DNA of 64,000 nucleotides from Acanthacorydalis orientalis (GCA_034766995.1 CM068322.1:4098589-4162588), one strand, 5' to 3'; shown: positions 33,145-44,251, counted from the stretch's first letter. Program-made: numbers and translations. Notes: generated by a model from the sequence alone, not told the origin.

Positions 33145-33699
33145 GAATTAAAGTATAATAATTATAATCAGTATGAATAATTATTTTGTATAAAAGTAGT
33201 ATTTTTTTCGTTGTGGAAGTTCTATCCATCGGTATTTGTAATATTTGCTAGTAAATTTGAGATACAGAAAATGCTTAGTTAAGTTCATAAAGTTATCATC
33301 CGCTGAATTATTGTCGTTTATTCCATTTTACATACGGAAGTAATTTTTGACAAATTAATTTTATACACATGGTAATATTTGAGACTTATACAAAATTGTA
33401 AATTGTTAAATGTAAGGAAAAAAATGAAGCGAAACATTTAAATACTTGTATCTATATATTCTTCTTTATTTTTCGTTAAAAATTTTCCAATTATTTACCT
33501 TTTGTTTTGTATATTTACTTTTGATTTAAAATTATATGTACCAAAATAATGCGTGATAAAAATTATGAACATAAATAAGTTTTTCATTGTTTTCTAATAA
33601 TATATGTTAGTATATGTGAAAATTAATTGAGGAGGTATTGGATTGTTTGCAAATGAAAATGAATATAACATAACATTAAAAAACAACTTTCACCGTTTT

Positions 33700-33700
<1 letters not shown>
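33145..33700. other. Unrecognised AT-rich DNA
   Basis: No gene or repeat recognised. Confidence 0.5.

Positions 33701-33740
<40 letters not shown>
33701..33740. repeat. (TA)n microsatellite
   Basis: About 18 TA units. Confidence 0.97.
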
Positions 33741-33742
<2 letters not shown>

Positions 33743-33749
33743 AGGAAAA

Positions 33750-34640
33750 TTAAACAGTCAGAAAACAACTTTTTAATCTTATGAAAAACGAGATAACTAG
33801 AAAACTACGTAACTCGAGAAAACTGATTTATAATGAAGTTACCGCGTGAATTTTATTTGAATGTATTGTCTACAAAAAAAGAACTAATTCCATTTCGAAT
33901 TAAAGTATTAATCAAGTTACAACTATTTTAATTTCGAGTTTAATTTCTCAACTTGAGAATGAATTACCATAAAATTCAATTATATAATTCCCTGTATGAT
34001 CCTAATGCATCCAAAAGCATAAATCAATTTAATACAGACTTCGTCCTTTTACGCCTTACTGTTAAAACACTCAAATAACCATAATTTATCCTTTTACTTT
34101 CCCGTTGTCATATAGAGTGCCGATAATAACTGGTTCGAGTGCGCGACAACGACGAACGTACGGGCCACATGTTCCGTCTGGCATTGTTTATTCTATCGTA
34201 GAGTATAATTCGATGCAGTTTCATTACGCGCTCCTTTACAAAAACAGCTTACGGACTGAGAAAGGCTGCAAGTGGACATTTCTGTAGTACACATGGCTTC
34301 CTCCAATGGCCATTGGTTTCCGTAAATAAATCCCGTTTTATAAACCCGTAGCTTTGTTTCAATGTATCTCTTCTAACAATCATTATCGTTTATTAGAACA
34401 GAACGTATACAGATTTCAACAGACAGAAACTATTTCTCATCTTTTTCTCTTGCAATCGTAACGAAACGATTCGCGAATACTTTTATAAAGGTTTTCCCGC
34501 GATATAACGTTTGCTTACTTATAAAATTGTAGAATGGCCAATAAGGATTTCTTTCTCGGACCTGTTCAGTTGATGTTTAATTAAATCATCTCTCTTTGTC
34601 CGTTCGTACGAAGCAGTTTCGCGATAATTACAACAATGTT
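33750..34640. promoter_or_regulatory. Long unique block of balanced composition, candidate conserved non-coding region
   Basis: For nearly 900 bp there are no repeats or long A/T runs, and CG-containing words are frequent (GTGCGCGACAACGACGAACG near 34139; AACGAAACGATTCGCGAATA near 34460). The reading frames are short and carry no domain I know. Homeodomain-like TAATTA/ATTAAT words occur near 33924, 34577 and 34626. This pattern fits an enhancer cluster or untranslated exon. The call rests on composition alone. Confidence 0.3.
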
Positions 34641-35021
34641 TGTATAAAATTAAGCCATGCAAAGTATTAAGGACTTAATTCTGCAGAACTGGATTTCGGA
34701 ATGTTGGTGTAAGGTAAAAAGGGTACAATATCTTTATGTAAATCCTTTTTCTCTTTCATTAATATAGGATAAATATATACGAATGATAAATATTTTATTA
34801 AGAAATTTTTAATGGTTGCGGATATAGAGTTAAGCTGAAACAAAAAAATGGAAAAAAAACTGCAAATTGTTGACATAAATATTCGCAAAAAATTGAAGAA
34901 AAGTTACAAAACTGGAAAAATGTGTAATGGTGTAACTAAATTATGCTAAAAATTACATAGAAAACATTATTATATGAACAACTTTATTTTCCTAAAGTAG
35001 AGATGCTTTTGTACCAAAATG

Positions 35022-35024
<3 letters not shown>
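34641..35024. other. Unrecognised AT-rich DNA
   Basis: No gene or repeat recognised. Confidence 0.5.

Positions 35025-35083
<59 letters not shown>
35025..35083. repeat. (TA)n microsatellite
   Basis: About 29 uninterrupted TA units. Confidence 0.97.
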
Positions 35084-35086
<3 letters not shown>

Positions 35087-35138
35087 CATAGGCTTTCGAC
35101 AACGAGAATATTTCAATAAGTAAAGTTTACATACTGAT

Positions 35139-35260
35139 GTATATATATATATATGTGTGTATGTGTGTGTGAGTGGGAGTATGTGTATGTGTGTGTGAGT
35201 GTAGGTGTATGTGTGTGTGAGTGTGAGTGTGAGTGTGGGTGTATGTGTGTGTCTGTGTTT
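35139..35260. repeat. TG-rich minisatellite
   Basis: TA units turn into about 110 bp of GTGTGTGAG / GTATGTGT units on the plus strand, a purine-pyrimidine alternating tract. Confidence 0.95.
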
Positions 35261-35677
35261 TATTAAAATTTAAAATTAATATGTAAAATATATTTATTGT
35301 GCCATTTATTTAGTCGATATATTAAGCATTAATAGTACAAATATTTCAAATAACAATACTTTAAATAACTAAAAATAAATTACCATCAAAAAAAAAAATA
35401 ACCACAGAAAATAGCTAGTATATTCGCATTAAATCAGATGTATGCCATTAAAAAAGACAAAGAATACTTGATGATATTTTTTATTAATGATGATTTGTTT
35501 GAGTGTAGTGTGTTCATAGTGAAGTATGTAAAAATATTAATTTACTAAACCGCAGAAGTAGTTGGATGCGATACTAGCATTTTTTATTTAAAAAAAAACT
35601 TACCACAAAAACAAATAATATACAATTATTTACAACAAAAAAAATTGTACGATTAAGTTTTATTTTAAAGAAAAGTA
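35261..35677. other. Unrecognised AT-rich DNA
   Basis: No gene or repeat recognised. Confidence 0.5.
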
Positions 35678-36340
35678 TTAGGTTGGTGTAAAAATAATTA
35701 CGGTTTTTTTCATTTTAAGTTTGGTGCTGAATTTTCTAGTTACCCTTATCTTTTGTTACATTCATGTGATACATCATTGTATTCAATGAAATTAGCACTA
35801 CTGATTTGTCTTTTGTTTTCAGTCTTTAGTATTGTTGGATATATTTATTAAATTAGTCGTGGAAAAAAGCAAATTCACGCGATTTTGTTGTATGAGTTTA
35901 AATTGGGACATAAAGCAACAGAAACTGCTTAAAATATCAAATTTATTTTTGACGAGGAGTCAATTAGTTAGAAGCACCAAAGCAGATTCCTAAAACGAAC
36001 CATCATCAAAAAAAAAAAATTATGGTCACTATTTATTGACCACGGTAAGGGGCATAATTCACTACAATGTCTTTAATCCTGGAAAAACAATAACAGCAGA
36101 AAAATATTGTCAAATAATTGAAAAATGCATGAGAAGTTGCATCGTTGACGGCTAGCATTAGTCAGTCGAAGAGGAACGATTCTTCTTCATGGGAACGTCC
36201 GACTATATGTCTCACAAATGACTATAATAAAAAAATTAAGTGAACTTGGATATGAAACCTTACCTCACCCGCCTTATTCTCTGGACCTGTCTCCGACAGA
36301 TAGACATTTTTTTAAACATTTGAGTAATTTCTTACTAGTG
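35678..36340 (+). mobile_element. Mariner element M4, truncated relative of M1
   Basis: The left end TTAGGTTGGTGTAAAAATAA follows a TA and matches the M1 terminal repeat. The transposase frame shows ATTCACGCGATTTTGTTGTA-type N-terminal coding as in M1, then a deletion joins the first helix-turn-helix (EESIS) to the stretch after the first catalytic Asp (KKLWSLF in place of KKIMVTVWW). The second catalytic Asp motif is LLHGNVRLYVS: the Asp is Gly. The third reads HPPYSLDLSPTDRHFFKHLS. Sequence homology ends at about 36340 with no right terminal repeat. It is thoroughly inactive. Confidence 0.85.
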
Positions 36341-36439
36341 AATATTTTAGATATTTTAGATTAAATTATTTAATATATATCTTTTAAGTTAAATATTTTC
36401 TTACACAAGTTAATTTAAATATTTTGTGTTTTTCTCATA

Positions 36440-36443
<4 letters not shown>

Positions 36444-36483
<40 letters not shown>
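36444..36483. repeat. (TA)n microsatellite
   Basis: About 19 TA units. Confidence 0.97.
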
Positions 36484-36485
<2 letters not shown>

Positions 36486-36538
36486 AATTCAACTTTATAA
36501 TTTATTGTTCGCAGAGTTAGAGACCCTTCTGTTGTTTA

Positions 36539-36594
36539 ATATATAAATGTATATATATATATACAAATATATGTATATATATATATATATACAT
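36539..36594. repeat. Interrupted (TA)n array
   Basis: TA units with TG and AC interruptions. Confidence 0.95.
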
Positions 36595-36782
36595 AAGTTA
36601 GAATAAAATGAAATATATTCTTAAATGTAAACAAAGAAAATTATAATTTGTACAGTTTTATCATTTTATTCATAAGTTTTTTAAATGTTAACATTTATAT
36701 AAGTGAAGAACACTTTTAAAAGTTCTTTATGTGCGTTCTTGAAGCCCTTATCTTGTATAAAAGTTTTTTCTACATATATTAA

Positions 36783-36784
<2 letters not shown>

Positions 36785-36846
<62 letters not shown>
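36785..36846. repeat. (TA)n microsatellite
   Basis: About 31 uninterrupted TA units. Confidence 0.97.
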
Positions 36847-36847
<1 letters not shown>

Positions 36848-36849
<2 letters not shown>

Positions 36850-36965
36850 AGCAGCATTAGCAGACTCATTCGATCTATTGCCGGATAAAGGCCTCTCCAA
36901 ATCTTTCTAGTAAATTCCTCTCTTTTCTATAAATTTCAAATAAATTTTCTTGTGTCCTCAGCCCA
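36848..36965. repeat. Dispersed repeat fragment (LINE or SINE 3' region)
   Basis: Shares CTATTGCCGGATAAAGGCCT-type sequence with 55670-55762 (CCACTGCTGGATAAAAGCTT). This 'ccattgctggacaaaggcctc' word is common in arthropod LINE 3' regions. Only about 100 bp can be compared. Confidence 0.5.
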
Positions 36966-36970
36966 TCTGT

Positions 36971-36984
36971 TTATTATTATTGTT

Positions 36985-37054
<70 letters not shown>
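36971..37054. repeat. (ATT)n then (TA)n array
   Basis: About ten ATT units followed by about 26 TA units. Confidence 0.97.
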
Positions 37055-37330
37055 AAGGTGGTGCAAAATGAACGAAGGTTTTTAAACATTAATATTTTTT
37101 TGGTTTTGTAGTATTTTTTATCTTTTTTTAATTTCCCAAAATATAGTAAAAAATGTGGAATTTTTCTTGAGTACACATGAAAAATGACGTGTGCACTATT
37201 TTCGGCTTCACAAAGTCGAGCTCTTTTAAGGCATTTGCCACCACTTTTCTTAGAATTTCTAGACACAATGTTCGAATTTCTTCTCGAACGTTGTTTTTAA
37301 TTTGTATGATAGTTTTTAATTTATTGATGT
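37055..37330 (-). pseudogene. DDE transposase C-terminal fragment with terminal repeat
   Basis: On the minus strand, a tail reading EILRKVVANALK then KRARLCEAENSAHVIFHV resembles the end of IS630/Tc1-like DDE transposases of insects, where a Leu/Arg-rich helix precedes '(N/H)GxHFEH'. After the stop comes AT-rich DNA ending AACCTTCGTTCATTTTGCAC (complement of 37061-37080), which looks like a terminal repeat beside the (TA)n array. The frame shifts once. The rest of the element is missing; a different mariner starts at 37480. The assignment is tentative. Confidence 0.4.
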
Positions 37331-37479
37331 ATTTTTTACAGTATTTTTTTTTGATAATTTAAGTAATACAATAAAGATAGTAATACTTCCACTATAATCT
37401 ATGCTAAAAAATATTGGGATTTCTTAAATCATTTTTGAAACTCTGATGTTTGTACGAAGTAGTTTTAGGTATGTTCGGC

Positions 37480-38597
37480 TAATCTTACTATGTCTAAATA
37501 TATCGAGGAACGAGATTGTATTAAATTATGTTTCAAAAACGAAGAAATTTTTTGTGGTGATACGTTTAAAATGTTCGAAAAAGTATTTAGTAGTGAGTGT
37601 ATATCGAAAATACGGGTATACCAGTGGTACACTTTGTTTAATAAGAGTCGAGAGTCGGTAGAAGATAATCTTCGTTCGGGACGGCCGTCGACAACAACCG
37701 ATGAATAACATGTACAAAGATTTAAATATTTGATCTTGAATGATGGCCGATTGACTGTACGAGAGACTGATGATGATGTCAATATATTTTATGGATCTTT
37801 ACAAAATATCTTGACCGATATTTAGAATTTGAAACGTGTTGTAGCGAAACTTGTTCCAAGAACGCTAAATTTCAAGTAAAAGAGAAAGAAAGATATTGTC
37901 GCCGAAATGATAACTGAAGAATCTAAGCATCTCACGTTCATGAAATGCATCATAACTGGAGATGAGACTTGGGTTGACGGATCTGAGGTAGAAACAAAGT
38001 AGAAATTGTCCGAATGGCAAAGTAAAGGCGAACCGACACCGAAAAGAGAGCGACAAACTCGATCAAATATCAAGGTTCTCTTAACTGTTTTCTTTGATTA
38101 TCGTGGTGTGGTTCACAAGTAACTCCTTACAGAAGGTCAAACAGTCAATAATAAATATTGCTTAGGTGTTGTAAAGCGTTTCAGTAAACAATGGCCGGAA
38201 TTATGAGCAAGCAACTAATGGATTTTACATCACGATAATGCCCCGGCTCGCATTTCAATTTTTGTCGCGATTTTTTAACAAAAAGTTGGCCAACAACATC
38301 CCGCATGCCACTTATTCACTTGATCGAGCCCCGTGCGATTTTTTTTTATTCCTAAACTCAGATTTCTACTACGAGGAAGATGTTTTGATTCGGTTGAAAC
38401 AACAAGCAAATATTCGCTGGACGAAATAAGACATATACTATTAATTGACTACGATCGTTGTATCGAAGATTGGTTGAAACGTTGGAAGAAGACTATTACA
38501 AACAATGGAAAATACTTTATAGTAGATAAAATATTTTATTTGAATAATCAAAAATTTCCTTTTATTTAAAAATTCCTGGAACTTTATCATCAAGGTA

Positions 38598-38600
<3 letters not shown>
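37480..38600 (+). mobile_element. Mariner element M5, mori-like
   Basis: Carries a nearly complete but broken mariner transposase (listed separately). The right end, AATTCCTGGAACTTTATCAT then CAAGGTAGTGTGTA, is a plausible terminal repeat beside a (TA)n array. The left terminal repeat was not identified, so the left limit is approximate. Confidence 0.75.
37490..38568 (+). pseudogene. Mariner transposase, mori-like, decayed (M5)
   Basis: The N terminus MSKYIEERDCIKLCFKNEEI through VYQWYTLFNKSRESVEDNLR and SGRPSTTTDE is the mariner first helix-turn-helix and linker, intact over 72 codons from the ATG at 37490. After a frame change, FLK..ITGDETWV (near 37955) holds the first catalytic Asp. SNIKVLLTVFFDYRGVVHK and WILHHDNAPA (near 38218-38250) give the second. 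YSLDRAPCDFFLF (near 38310-38350) gives the third. The C terminus RCIEDWLKRWKKTITNNGKY closes the frame. Several stops (for example after VETK and after VVHK) and at least three frameshifts kill it. Compared with known mori-type sequences, SPDLAP is SLDRAP. Confidence 0.85.
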
Positions 38601-38602
<2 letters not shown>

Positions 38603-38636
<34 letters not shown>

Positions 38637-38637
38637 C

Positions 38638-38680
<43 letters not shown>
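38603..38680. repeat. (TA)n array with AC interruptions
   Basis: Begins immediately after mariner M5. Confidence 0.97.
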
Positions 38681-38684
<4 letters not shown>

Positions 38685-38826
38685 ATATTGAAAATCTACT
38701 TCCATTTAAACAATAAAATGCAATACGATACAATAAGAAAAAATAATTACCAAGTTATAAAGTTTATAAAAGATTAGATAGTATCATAAAACACTGTTAT
38801 AAAAATTTTTATAACGTATAACAATA

Positions 38827-38849
38827 ATATATATATATATATATACATG

Positions 38850-38887
<38 letters not shown>
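38827..38887. repeat. (TA)n array
   Basis: TA units with one ACATGTATG interruption. Confidence 0.97.
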
Positions 38888-38889
<2 letters not shown>

Positions 38890-39139
38890 AATAGATTTAT
38901 ATTTTCTAAATGAAACAATAATCTCATTTCAAGTTTAACACTTTCTTTTGAAATACTGTTGAAGTACAGAAGAATAAATACAAAGGTTACTATTTCAAGA
39001 TAGAGATAATAACGAAATTGAATTTTAACAAAATGGTGTTCAACTTCAACGAAACTCTCCATGAAACAAAAGAACGAGAACATGATAATAATGTTAAATT
39101 GTCAAGTGAACATTATCACTTTTCACAAAACACAAATAA
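38888..39139. other. Unrecognised AT-rich DNA
   Basis: No gene or repeat recognised. Confidence 0.5.
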
Positions 39140-39486
39140 ATAAAATACGCTACGAAATAGATTTCACGGACTTTCACGGCTGTATTTAGTTAAATGAAGT
39201 CGTACAAATTGCGCCTATTCAAATTTATGTATATTATAACCATTTATGTAATACGTGAACAAACCAATACTGTGCAGGTCAAATCGACTGGTGTTTTGGG
39301 ATGTGACCCTCGTAATCCACAATCGTTATTATTTTAGTTAAATTCAAATATTTGATTCGAGTTCGATAATGTTTGATAATTCACCTGTATTACTTTTAAT
39401 TCTTTACGAGAATAATATTTTTGCACCGTTGTATTATTTACATAGTCTGTATGAAAACTTTAATGGAGGTATGTTAATTATGCGTT
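39140..39486. promoter_or_regulatory. Unique block of balanced composition, candidate regulatory DNA
   Basis: No long A/T runs; contains a repeated TTTCACGG (39164-39171, 39172-39180 region) and words such as GTGCAGGTCAAATCGACTGG (39274-39293). No coding domain recognised. Weak, composition-based call. Confidence 0.2.

Positions 39487-39522
<36 letters not shown>
39487..39522. repeat. (TA)n microsatellite
   Basis: About 17 TA units. Confidence 0.97.
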
Positions 39523-39525
<3 letters not shown>

Positions 39526-40914
39526 GATATTAAGATATTGTAATAAAAACAAACTTAAAATGTTATCTTTAAAATGGTGAAATTTATTTCTTAACTTCAT
39601 CACAATTTACAATTTATTCAAGTGTGACAAATTTAATCATCTTGTACATGAAAAAAGTTGATGTATTCCTTTAACTAGTCTTTCATGGCAGCTTTAACTT
39701 GATGGTTAGAGTCAAAATTCCTTAGAGATCACTATGTAGGGCTAGAAATAAGCAGCATTCAGATAGAGAAAGGCTCAGACTGTGAGAAAAATGTAAAAGA
39801 ATATGAAATTTGTTTCTCTTCAAGGATGAGTTTTGATGTGTCTGGGATGGATAATTTCTTCGTTTAATGGTTTTCTTGAATTAATTAAGTACATCTCTTC
39901 AACTTCCTCGAAATTTCAAAATTGATTTATGAGTTTACACTTGATATTTATTTTCCAACTAACTTATCCATTCCAGAAGATTGTTTCATATTATCTTCCT
40001 TCAAAACGTTGATTTTAAACTTTTTTACTCAAGCGACGTGTCATGGTGATACTAATGCGATTGCTGCTGGTGAATATTTGTGGATGACAAGTTTTCAACT
40101 GTAGTAAAAAGAATAATGTCATATTACATTAAGTGCACGGACAGTATCTGTACTTAGTTTCTTGTTTACCTGCACAGCGTTGCATCCATTGTAACTAGAC
40201 TGATACATCTATACATATTTATACAAGATAATTCTTTTTAGTTTTCCTATATATATATATATATATACGTGTGTGGGCTGTGATAATAATAGCCGGAAAG
40301 AATTGTTTTCAAATATTGTTACTAACTACCGCTTAACTATTAAATAGGAATATATTGCAAAAGTAAAATACAATAGAATAGAAGTTCTTACACTAACAAT
40401 GTTATGTGCATCTTGGTACTACATTACTCCTAACATGTTACCAATTCTATTACACACTGATGCATTTACAATTATTTTAAATTCGAAAATTATTGATTAC
40501 ATACCTGCTGTGACTTTTCCTCTTACTTTTAGATTTAACAGCATTTCTTCGTCTTTGTCAACATTACTGTTTTTTTTTTCAACAACTTATACTAGAATGT
40601 AACGTTACGTTCTTAAGAGCAAGGTATACTTAATAATAATGTTTAAGAATTGTTAACTATATATCATTTCATGTCTATGACACAACAAATGTATAAATAA
40701 CGGTTTAATAATAGGTGTAGCGCTGTAAAGGAAAAGTGATTCTTGTGTTTGAATTATTCAAAATATAATTTCATGTTGATTGTCAAACTTATAAGTGACA
40801 ATGTCATCTGTAGATGTTCCATATTTGAAGAATACCAGGACGTAAAATTTACTATTATTTATTTTTTTATGACTGATGTGTTTATTCGGTTGAATTAAAC
40901 CTTATATTTATATA
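39523..40914. other. Stretch without a recognised gene
   Basis: Moderately mixed composition at 39650-40130 and 40390-40610 gives ORFs of 60-67 codons, none with a domain I recognise. A (TA)n array is at 40249-40267. Confidence 0.4.
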
Positions 40915-41487
40915 TAAGGTTGGTAGAAAGTTAATTTATGTTTATGATCTGCAAATCCATATACATTTTTTAATTTAAGTAGTTTTAAATGCTCCAGAAC
41001 TGTTAGATGACTAACGCCCAACTTTTGTGCAAGCTCTGGATTTGTTGTGTGTGGTACTGATTTAACTGACTCTTTCAGTTAGTCGTTATTTACTGAATAA
41101 TGATGCCCGTGACTTTGAAATATATGCCCGTGACTTTATCTTTAAGGTTCTCGTCCCCTGCACGAAATTTTTGGAACCGCTATTGCACCGGACGGTCCTT
41201 ATCAGTACCCACACCAAAAGCATCGTTTAGTTTACGAGCAGTTTCTATTGCTTTACCACCCGTTTTGAACTCGTACAAAATTTTCTCTTACTTGCTTCTT
41301 TTCCATCTTTAATTAAATAGACAAATTTGAATCAAAATTAATAATAAAACCAATGTAGATTTTGTTAAAATACATTGTGAAAAATGCACTTCAAAATGAT
41401 ATTAACATGAATAGGATGAAATGATACTTTCATTGAAAAAACATGAGGTTAGAATACAGAAAAAAAACCAGAATTATTTTCCGCCAA

Positions 41488-41492
<5 letters not shown>
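40915..41492 (-). mobile_element. Internally deleted mariner derivative, copy B
   Basis: A 578-bp sister of 26881-27436, same orientation. Ends AAGGTTGGTAGAAAGTTAAT and the inverted TATTTTCCGCCAATCTAA. On the minus strand the helix-turn-helix part TTGCACAAAAGTTGGGCGTT is followed by GTTCTGGAGCA and then AAAAAATGTATATG, the shared deletion junction. A (TA)n array starts directly at its right end. Confidence 0.85.

Positions 41493-41543
<51 letters not shown>
41493..41543. repeat. (TA)n microsatellite
   Basis: About 25 TA units abutting mariner copy B. Confidence 0.97.
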
Positions 41544-41548
<5 letters not shown>

Positions 41549-42164
41549 AACGTTCATTTCTTATCGTTAGTTTAGAGAATCATAAAATAACTTATTATTT
41601 TTAATATGTTTAGTTTATAATATACAATCAATGTTTATCTATAAAATGTCATATTTATACCAGAAAGTAATGATTTTTAATATATTTTTAAAAGTATATT
41701 TTGATTTTAACAATCACTTTGATGCAGTTTCAATGAATAATTTTAAATTTATTTTTTTAATATTTATTTTTATGTGATAGAATTTTTTTGAACGTTTAAA
41801 TTAATTCAGAGAGATGATACGAGTATCACCGTAACCGATTAGTGAGAGTGATTTAGTGTTTAATTATTATAAAACTGCTTGTATCAATGTATATAAACAA
41901 AATAAAAGTATACGGTTGATTAATTAGGCAATTTCATCTTAGTTCATCACAATAGAGAGCAAAAATGCGATTTCTAGATGATCACTTTGGGATTTAACTC
42001 ACATTGGGTTAACACTTTCAAATGAAACAACCTGTTTGTGTATTATTGTATCAAATTAGGATTCGGAATTTTTTGCAGACATATTTTTAATTATACATAC
42101 CAAAAAATACAAATGCGCATAAAAAATATTTAATATACTTTTAAAAATAAAATAAAAAAAATAA
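41544..42164. other. Unrecognised AT-rich DNA
   Basis: No gene recognised; the part near 41940-42110 may be further decayed foldback-family sequence. Confidence 0.4.
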
Positions 42165-42380
42165 TTTTTTAACAATTGATCATTGATAATTTTGATTGTG
42201 ACTTATTTATAGCTCAATGGGAATACTACCATCCTTAGAGTGCTAAAGTAGAGAAAAATTGAAAGATAGAGAAAAATATAGGTTTATCTGTATATAAGTG
42301 CTATGAAGACAATGGAATTGCCGTCGAAATGCTCATAACACACAATAAAAAACAATCAATTAATTTTATTATTCAATATT
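42165..42380. repeat. Foldback repeat family, both arms
   Basis: Left arm ACAATTGATCATTGATAATT, TTGATTGTGACTTATTTATA, TACCATCCTTAGAGTGCTAA, AGTAGAGAAAAA. Right arm, inverted: TATAAGTGCTATGAAGACAA, TTGCCGTCGAAATGCTCATA, ACAATCAATTAATT. The centre holds a duplicated AGATAGAGAAAAATATA. Confidence 0.7.
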
Positions 42381-42641
42381 TTTCATCAGATTTTTTTTCT
42401 TGTTTGCAACATGAGTAGAATTTTTTTTTATGGAAGTTAATTTTTGGTTTTTTTGTTTTTTGTTCTTTTTTTAATGTCATATCAATGCCATTTCTTTAAA
42501 CAAATGTTCATTAGTTAATATATAAATTAATCTATGATTTTCAAATATTTGCATATTCGTTCATAAATTATTTTTATAATAATAGAATGTAAATATATTT
42601 AGATTTTTTACTTTATTTTTTATATTAAATTGAACACAAAT

Positions 42642-42686
<45 letters not shown>

Positions 42687-42708
42687 ATACATACATACAT
42701 ACATACAT
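42642..42708. repeat. (TA)n then (ATAC)n microsatellite
   Basis: About 20 TA units and six ATAC units. Confidence 0.97.
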
Positions 42709-42727
42709 TAATACAAATATTTATCTG

Positions 42728-42733
42728 TTTATT
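42728..42733 (-). terminator. Polyadenylation signal for the small peptide ORF
   Basis: AATAAA on the minus strand, about 120 bp downstream of the stop of the ORF at 42854-43045. Confidence 0.35.
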
Positions 42734-42853
42734 GAAAATGCTACAATCTCACAATACACTTTTCGATTGCCTTGATCATTACAAATAATATCAACGAAAG
42801 TTTTTTTATAATGAAATTAACGTGAATGATTATATAGAGAAAAAAGTCGAGAA

Positions 42854-43045
42854 CTATTTCTTCACTACCGAAACACGTACTGGATTATTTATGTATTGAA
42901 AGACAATAGGGAAAGGTTGAGGGTAAAATATCGGGATATCGAGATTAGGGAGATAGTCGGTAGCAAAACGTGCGTCAAGGGTCCACCCTTGAGCAGCACT
43001 TATGATATACAAACACACGCTTGCAGATGAAAATGTCCCAAGCAT
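42854..43045 (-). CDS. Small secreted-peptide-like ORF (63 aa), unrecognised
   Basis: A 63-codon minus-strand frame starting at ATG (43045). The first 19 or so residues (MLGTFSSASVCLYIISAAQG) are hydrophobic and end in small residues, like a signal peptide with cleavage near Ala/Gly-19/20. The rest is a 43-residue tail rich in Pro and aromatics (PIFYPQPFPIVFQYINNP), ending VSVVKK. There is no Cys in the mature part. The block is clearly GC-richer than its flanks, and a polyadenylation signal lies 120 bp downstream. AG of CATAG just before the ATG could also be a splice acceptor, so it may be a last exon. I do not recognise the protein. Against it: short length, non-optimal Kozak context, no comparison possible here. 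Confidence 0.3.
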   Translation of the reverse strand: MLGTFSSASVCLYIISAAQGWTLDARFATDYLPNLDIPIFYPQPFPIVFQYINNPVRVSVVKK

Positions 43046-43210
43046 AGCTATGTTATGTATGTGTGTTCTTGAATATAACGTAGGCGGACAACTTGTGGAT
43101 TAAACTTGTCGATATTTGGTTCAGTGTGAATTGTAACGTCATTATGGAATTCTGGAGGATAAAGATTTTAATAAATAGATATATTTCTGTACATACACAC
43201 ACACATGCAT

Positions 43211-43212
43211 AC

Positions 43213-43255
<43 letters not shown>
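43211..43255. repeat. (TA)n microsatellite
   Basis: About 20 TA units after a short (AC)n. Confidence 0.97.
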
Positions 43256-43359
43256 GGTCAGCTAATATTATTTTAATATATATTAATAAATATTTTATTT
43301 TATACTTAATATTATATTTACTATATTCGACACATATTTTTTGTTTTTTTATAATTTTA

Positions 43360-43361
<2 letters not shown>

Positions 43362-43400
<39 letters not shown>
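43362..43400. repeat. (TA)n microsatellite
   Basis: About 17 TA units. Confidence 0.97.
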
Positions 43401-43434
43401 CAGTAGATATAAATTATACACTCAAGTAATCAAG

Positions 43435-43560
43435 TAAAATGTAAATAGTGAACACTGATCGTGTGACTGATATCAACCAATTAGAACAGAGATCACGTGA
43501 CCGAAATCAACTAATCAGGGCGAATAAAACACACACATAGCTTCGGGACCATTTTTTAGT
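43435..43560 (-). mobile_element. Helitron derivative fragment, copy H2
   Basis: Contains GTGTGACTGATATCAACCAA and GATCACGTGACCGAAATCAA, two tandem-like 'ACTGATATCAACCAAT' units also seen at 50330-50400 and 53340-53395, and ends in GGGACCATTTTTTAGTT like the 5' border of the other copies. The helicase tail and 3' end are missing. Confidence 0.55.
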
Positions 43561-43563
43561 TAC

Positions 43564-43648
<85 letters not shown>
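43561..43648. repeat. (TA)n array with AC interruptions
   Basis: About 88 bp; abuts Helitron fragment H2. Confidence 0.97.
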
Positions 43649-44251
43649 AGTCTAGTCAAACTTCTACAACTTTTTTCTCCAAATATTTAGCAAAAAGAGA
43701 AAGAACTTATTATTAGTATTGTGTAAGGCAAATTAGACTACATTTATAGAATCTTGAACGCCTTTGATTTTCAACATATAGATCAATTTTATCATCTTTA
43801 AAGTAAGATGGATATTTGATGGAAGTTTGTATAAAAAAAAGTATGTACTAAAGTGCTTTATTTAAAACACAACAATTTTCAAGATATTAACTAATTTCAA
43901 CCCAAAGTTTAATTACCAGCATGTGTAAACTATAGATTATGCAAAAATAAACTCAAAGAAAAATTGTGATATATGATTTATAAATTATTTTAAAGATTTT
44001 TTTATGTAACCTTACTAAATTTTATCACTAAGCAAATTTAATTAATAATTTGGTAAAAAATAAATTCCTTGTGAAATATTACCAACCAGAAATTGTAGAA
44101 AGCTACTAGGAAAGTTATTGAATAAAGGTGACATCTGTATATTCATCAATATTTCTGATTATTTTTTTAGATTCTTATTATTACAACACATGTTAAAAGA
44201 AAAAAAATTTTTAAATACATATGCCTAAAAAAGTGTTTATAAAAAAATTTC
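43649..44251. other. Unrecognised AT-rich DNA
   Basis: No gene or repeat recognised. Confidence 0.5.

Noticed and set aside
34131..34145. GGTTCGAG as a tRNA T-arm box
   Set aside because: No A box or cloverleaf can be built around it; no tRNA gene found in the window.
34105..34287. 60-codon plus-strand ORF
   Set aside because: No domain; explained by balanced composition of the block.
37465..38073. Minus-strand ORFs at 37465, 37526, 37822 and 37865
   Set aside because: Antisense shadows of the mori-like transposase.
39922..40602. ORFs at 39922 and 40399
   Set aside because: No recognisable domain on either strand; AT-rich chance frames are likelier.
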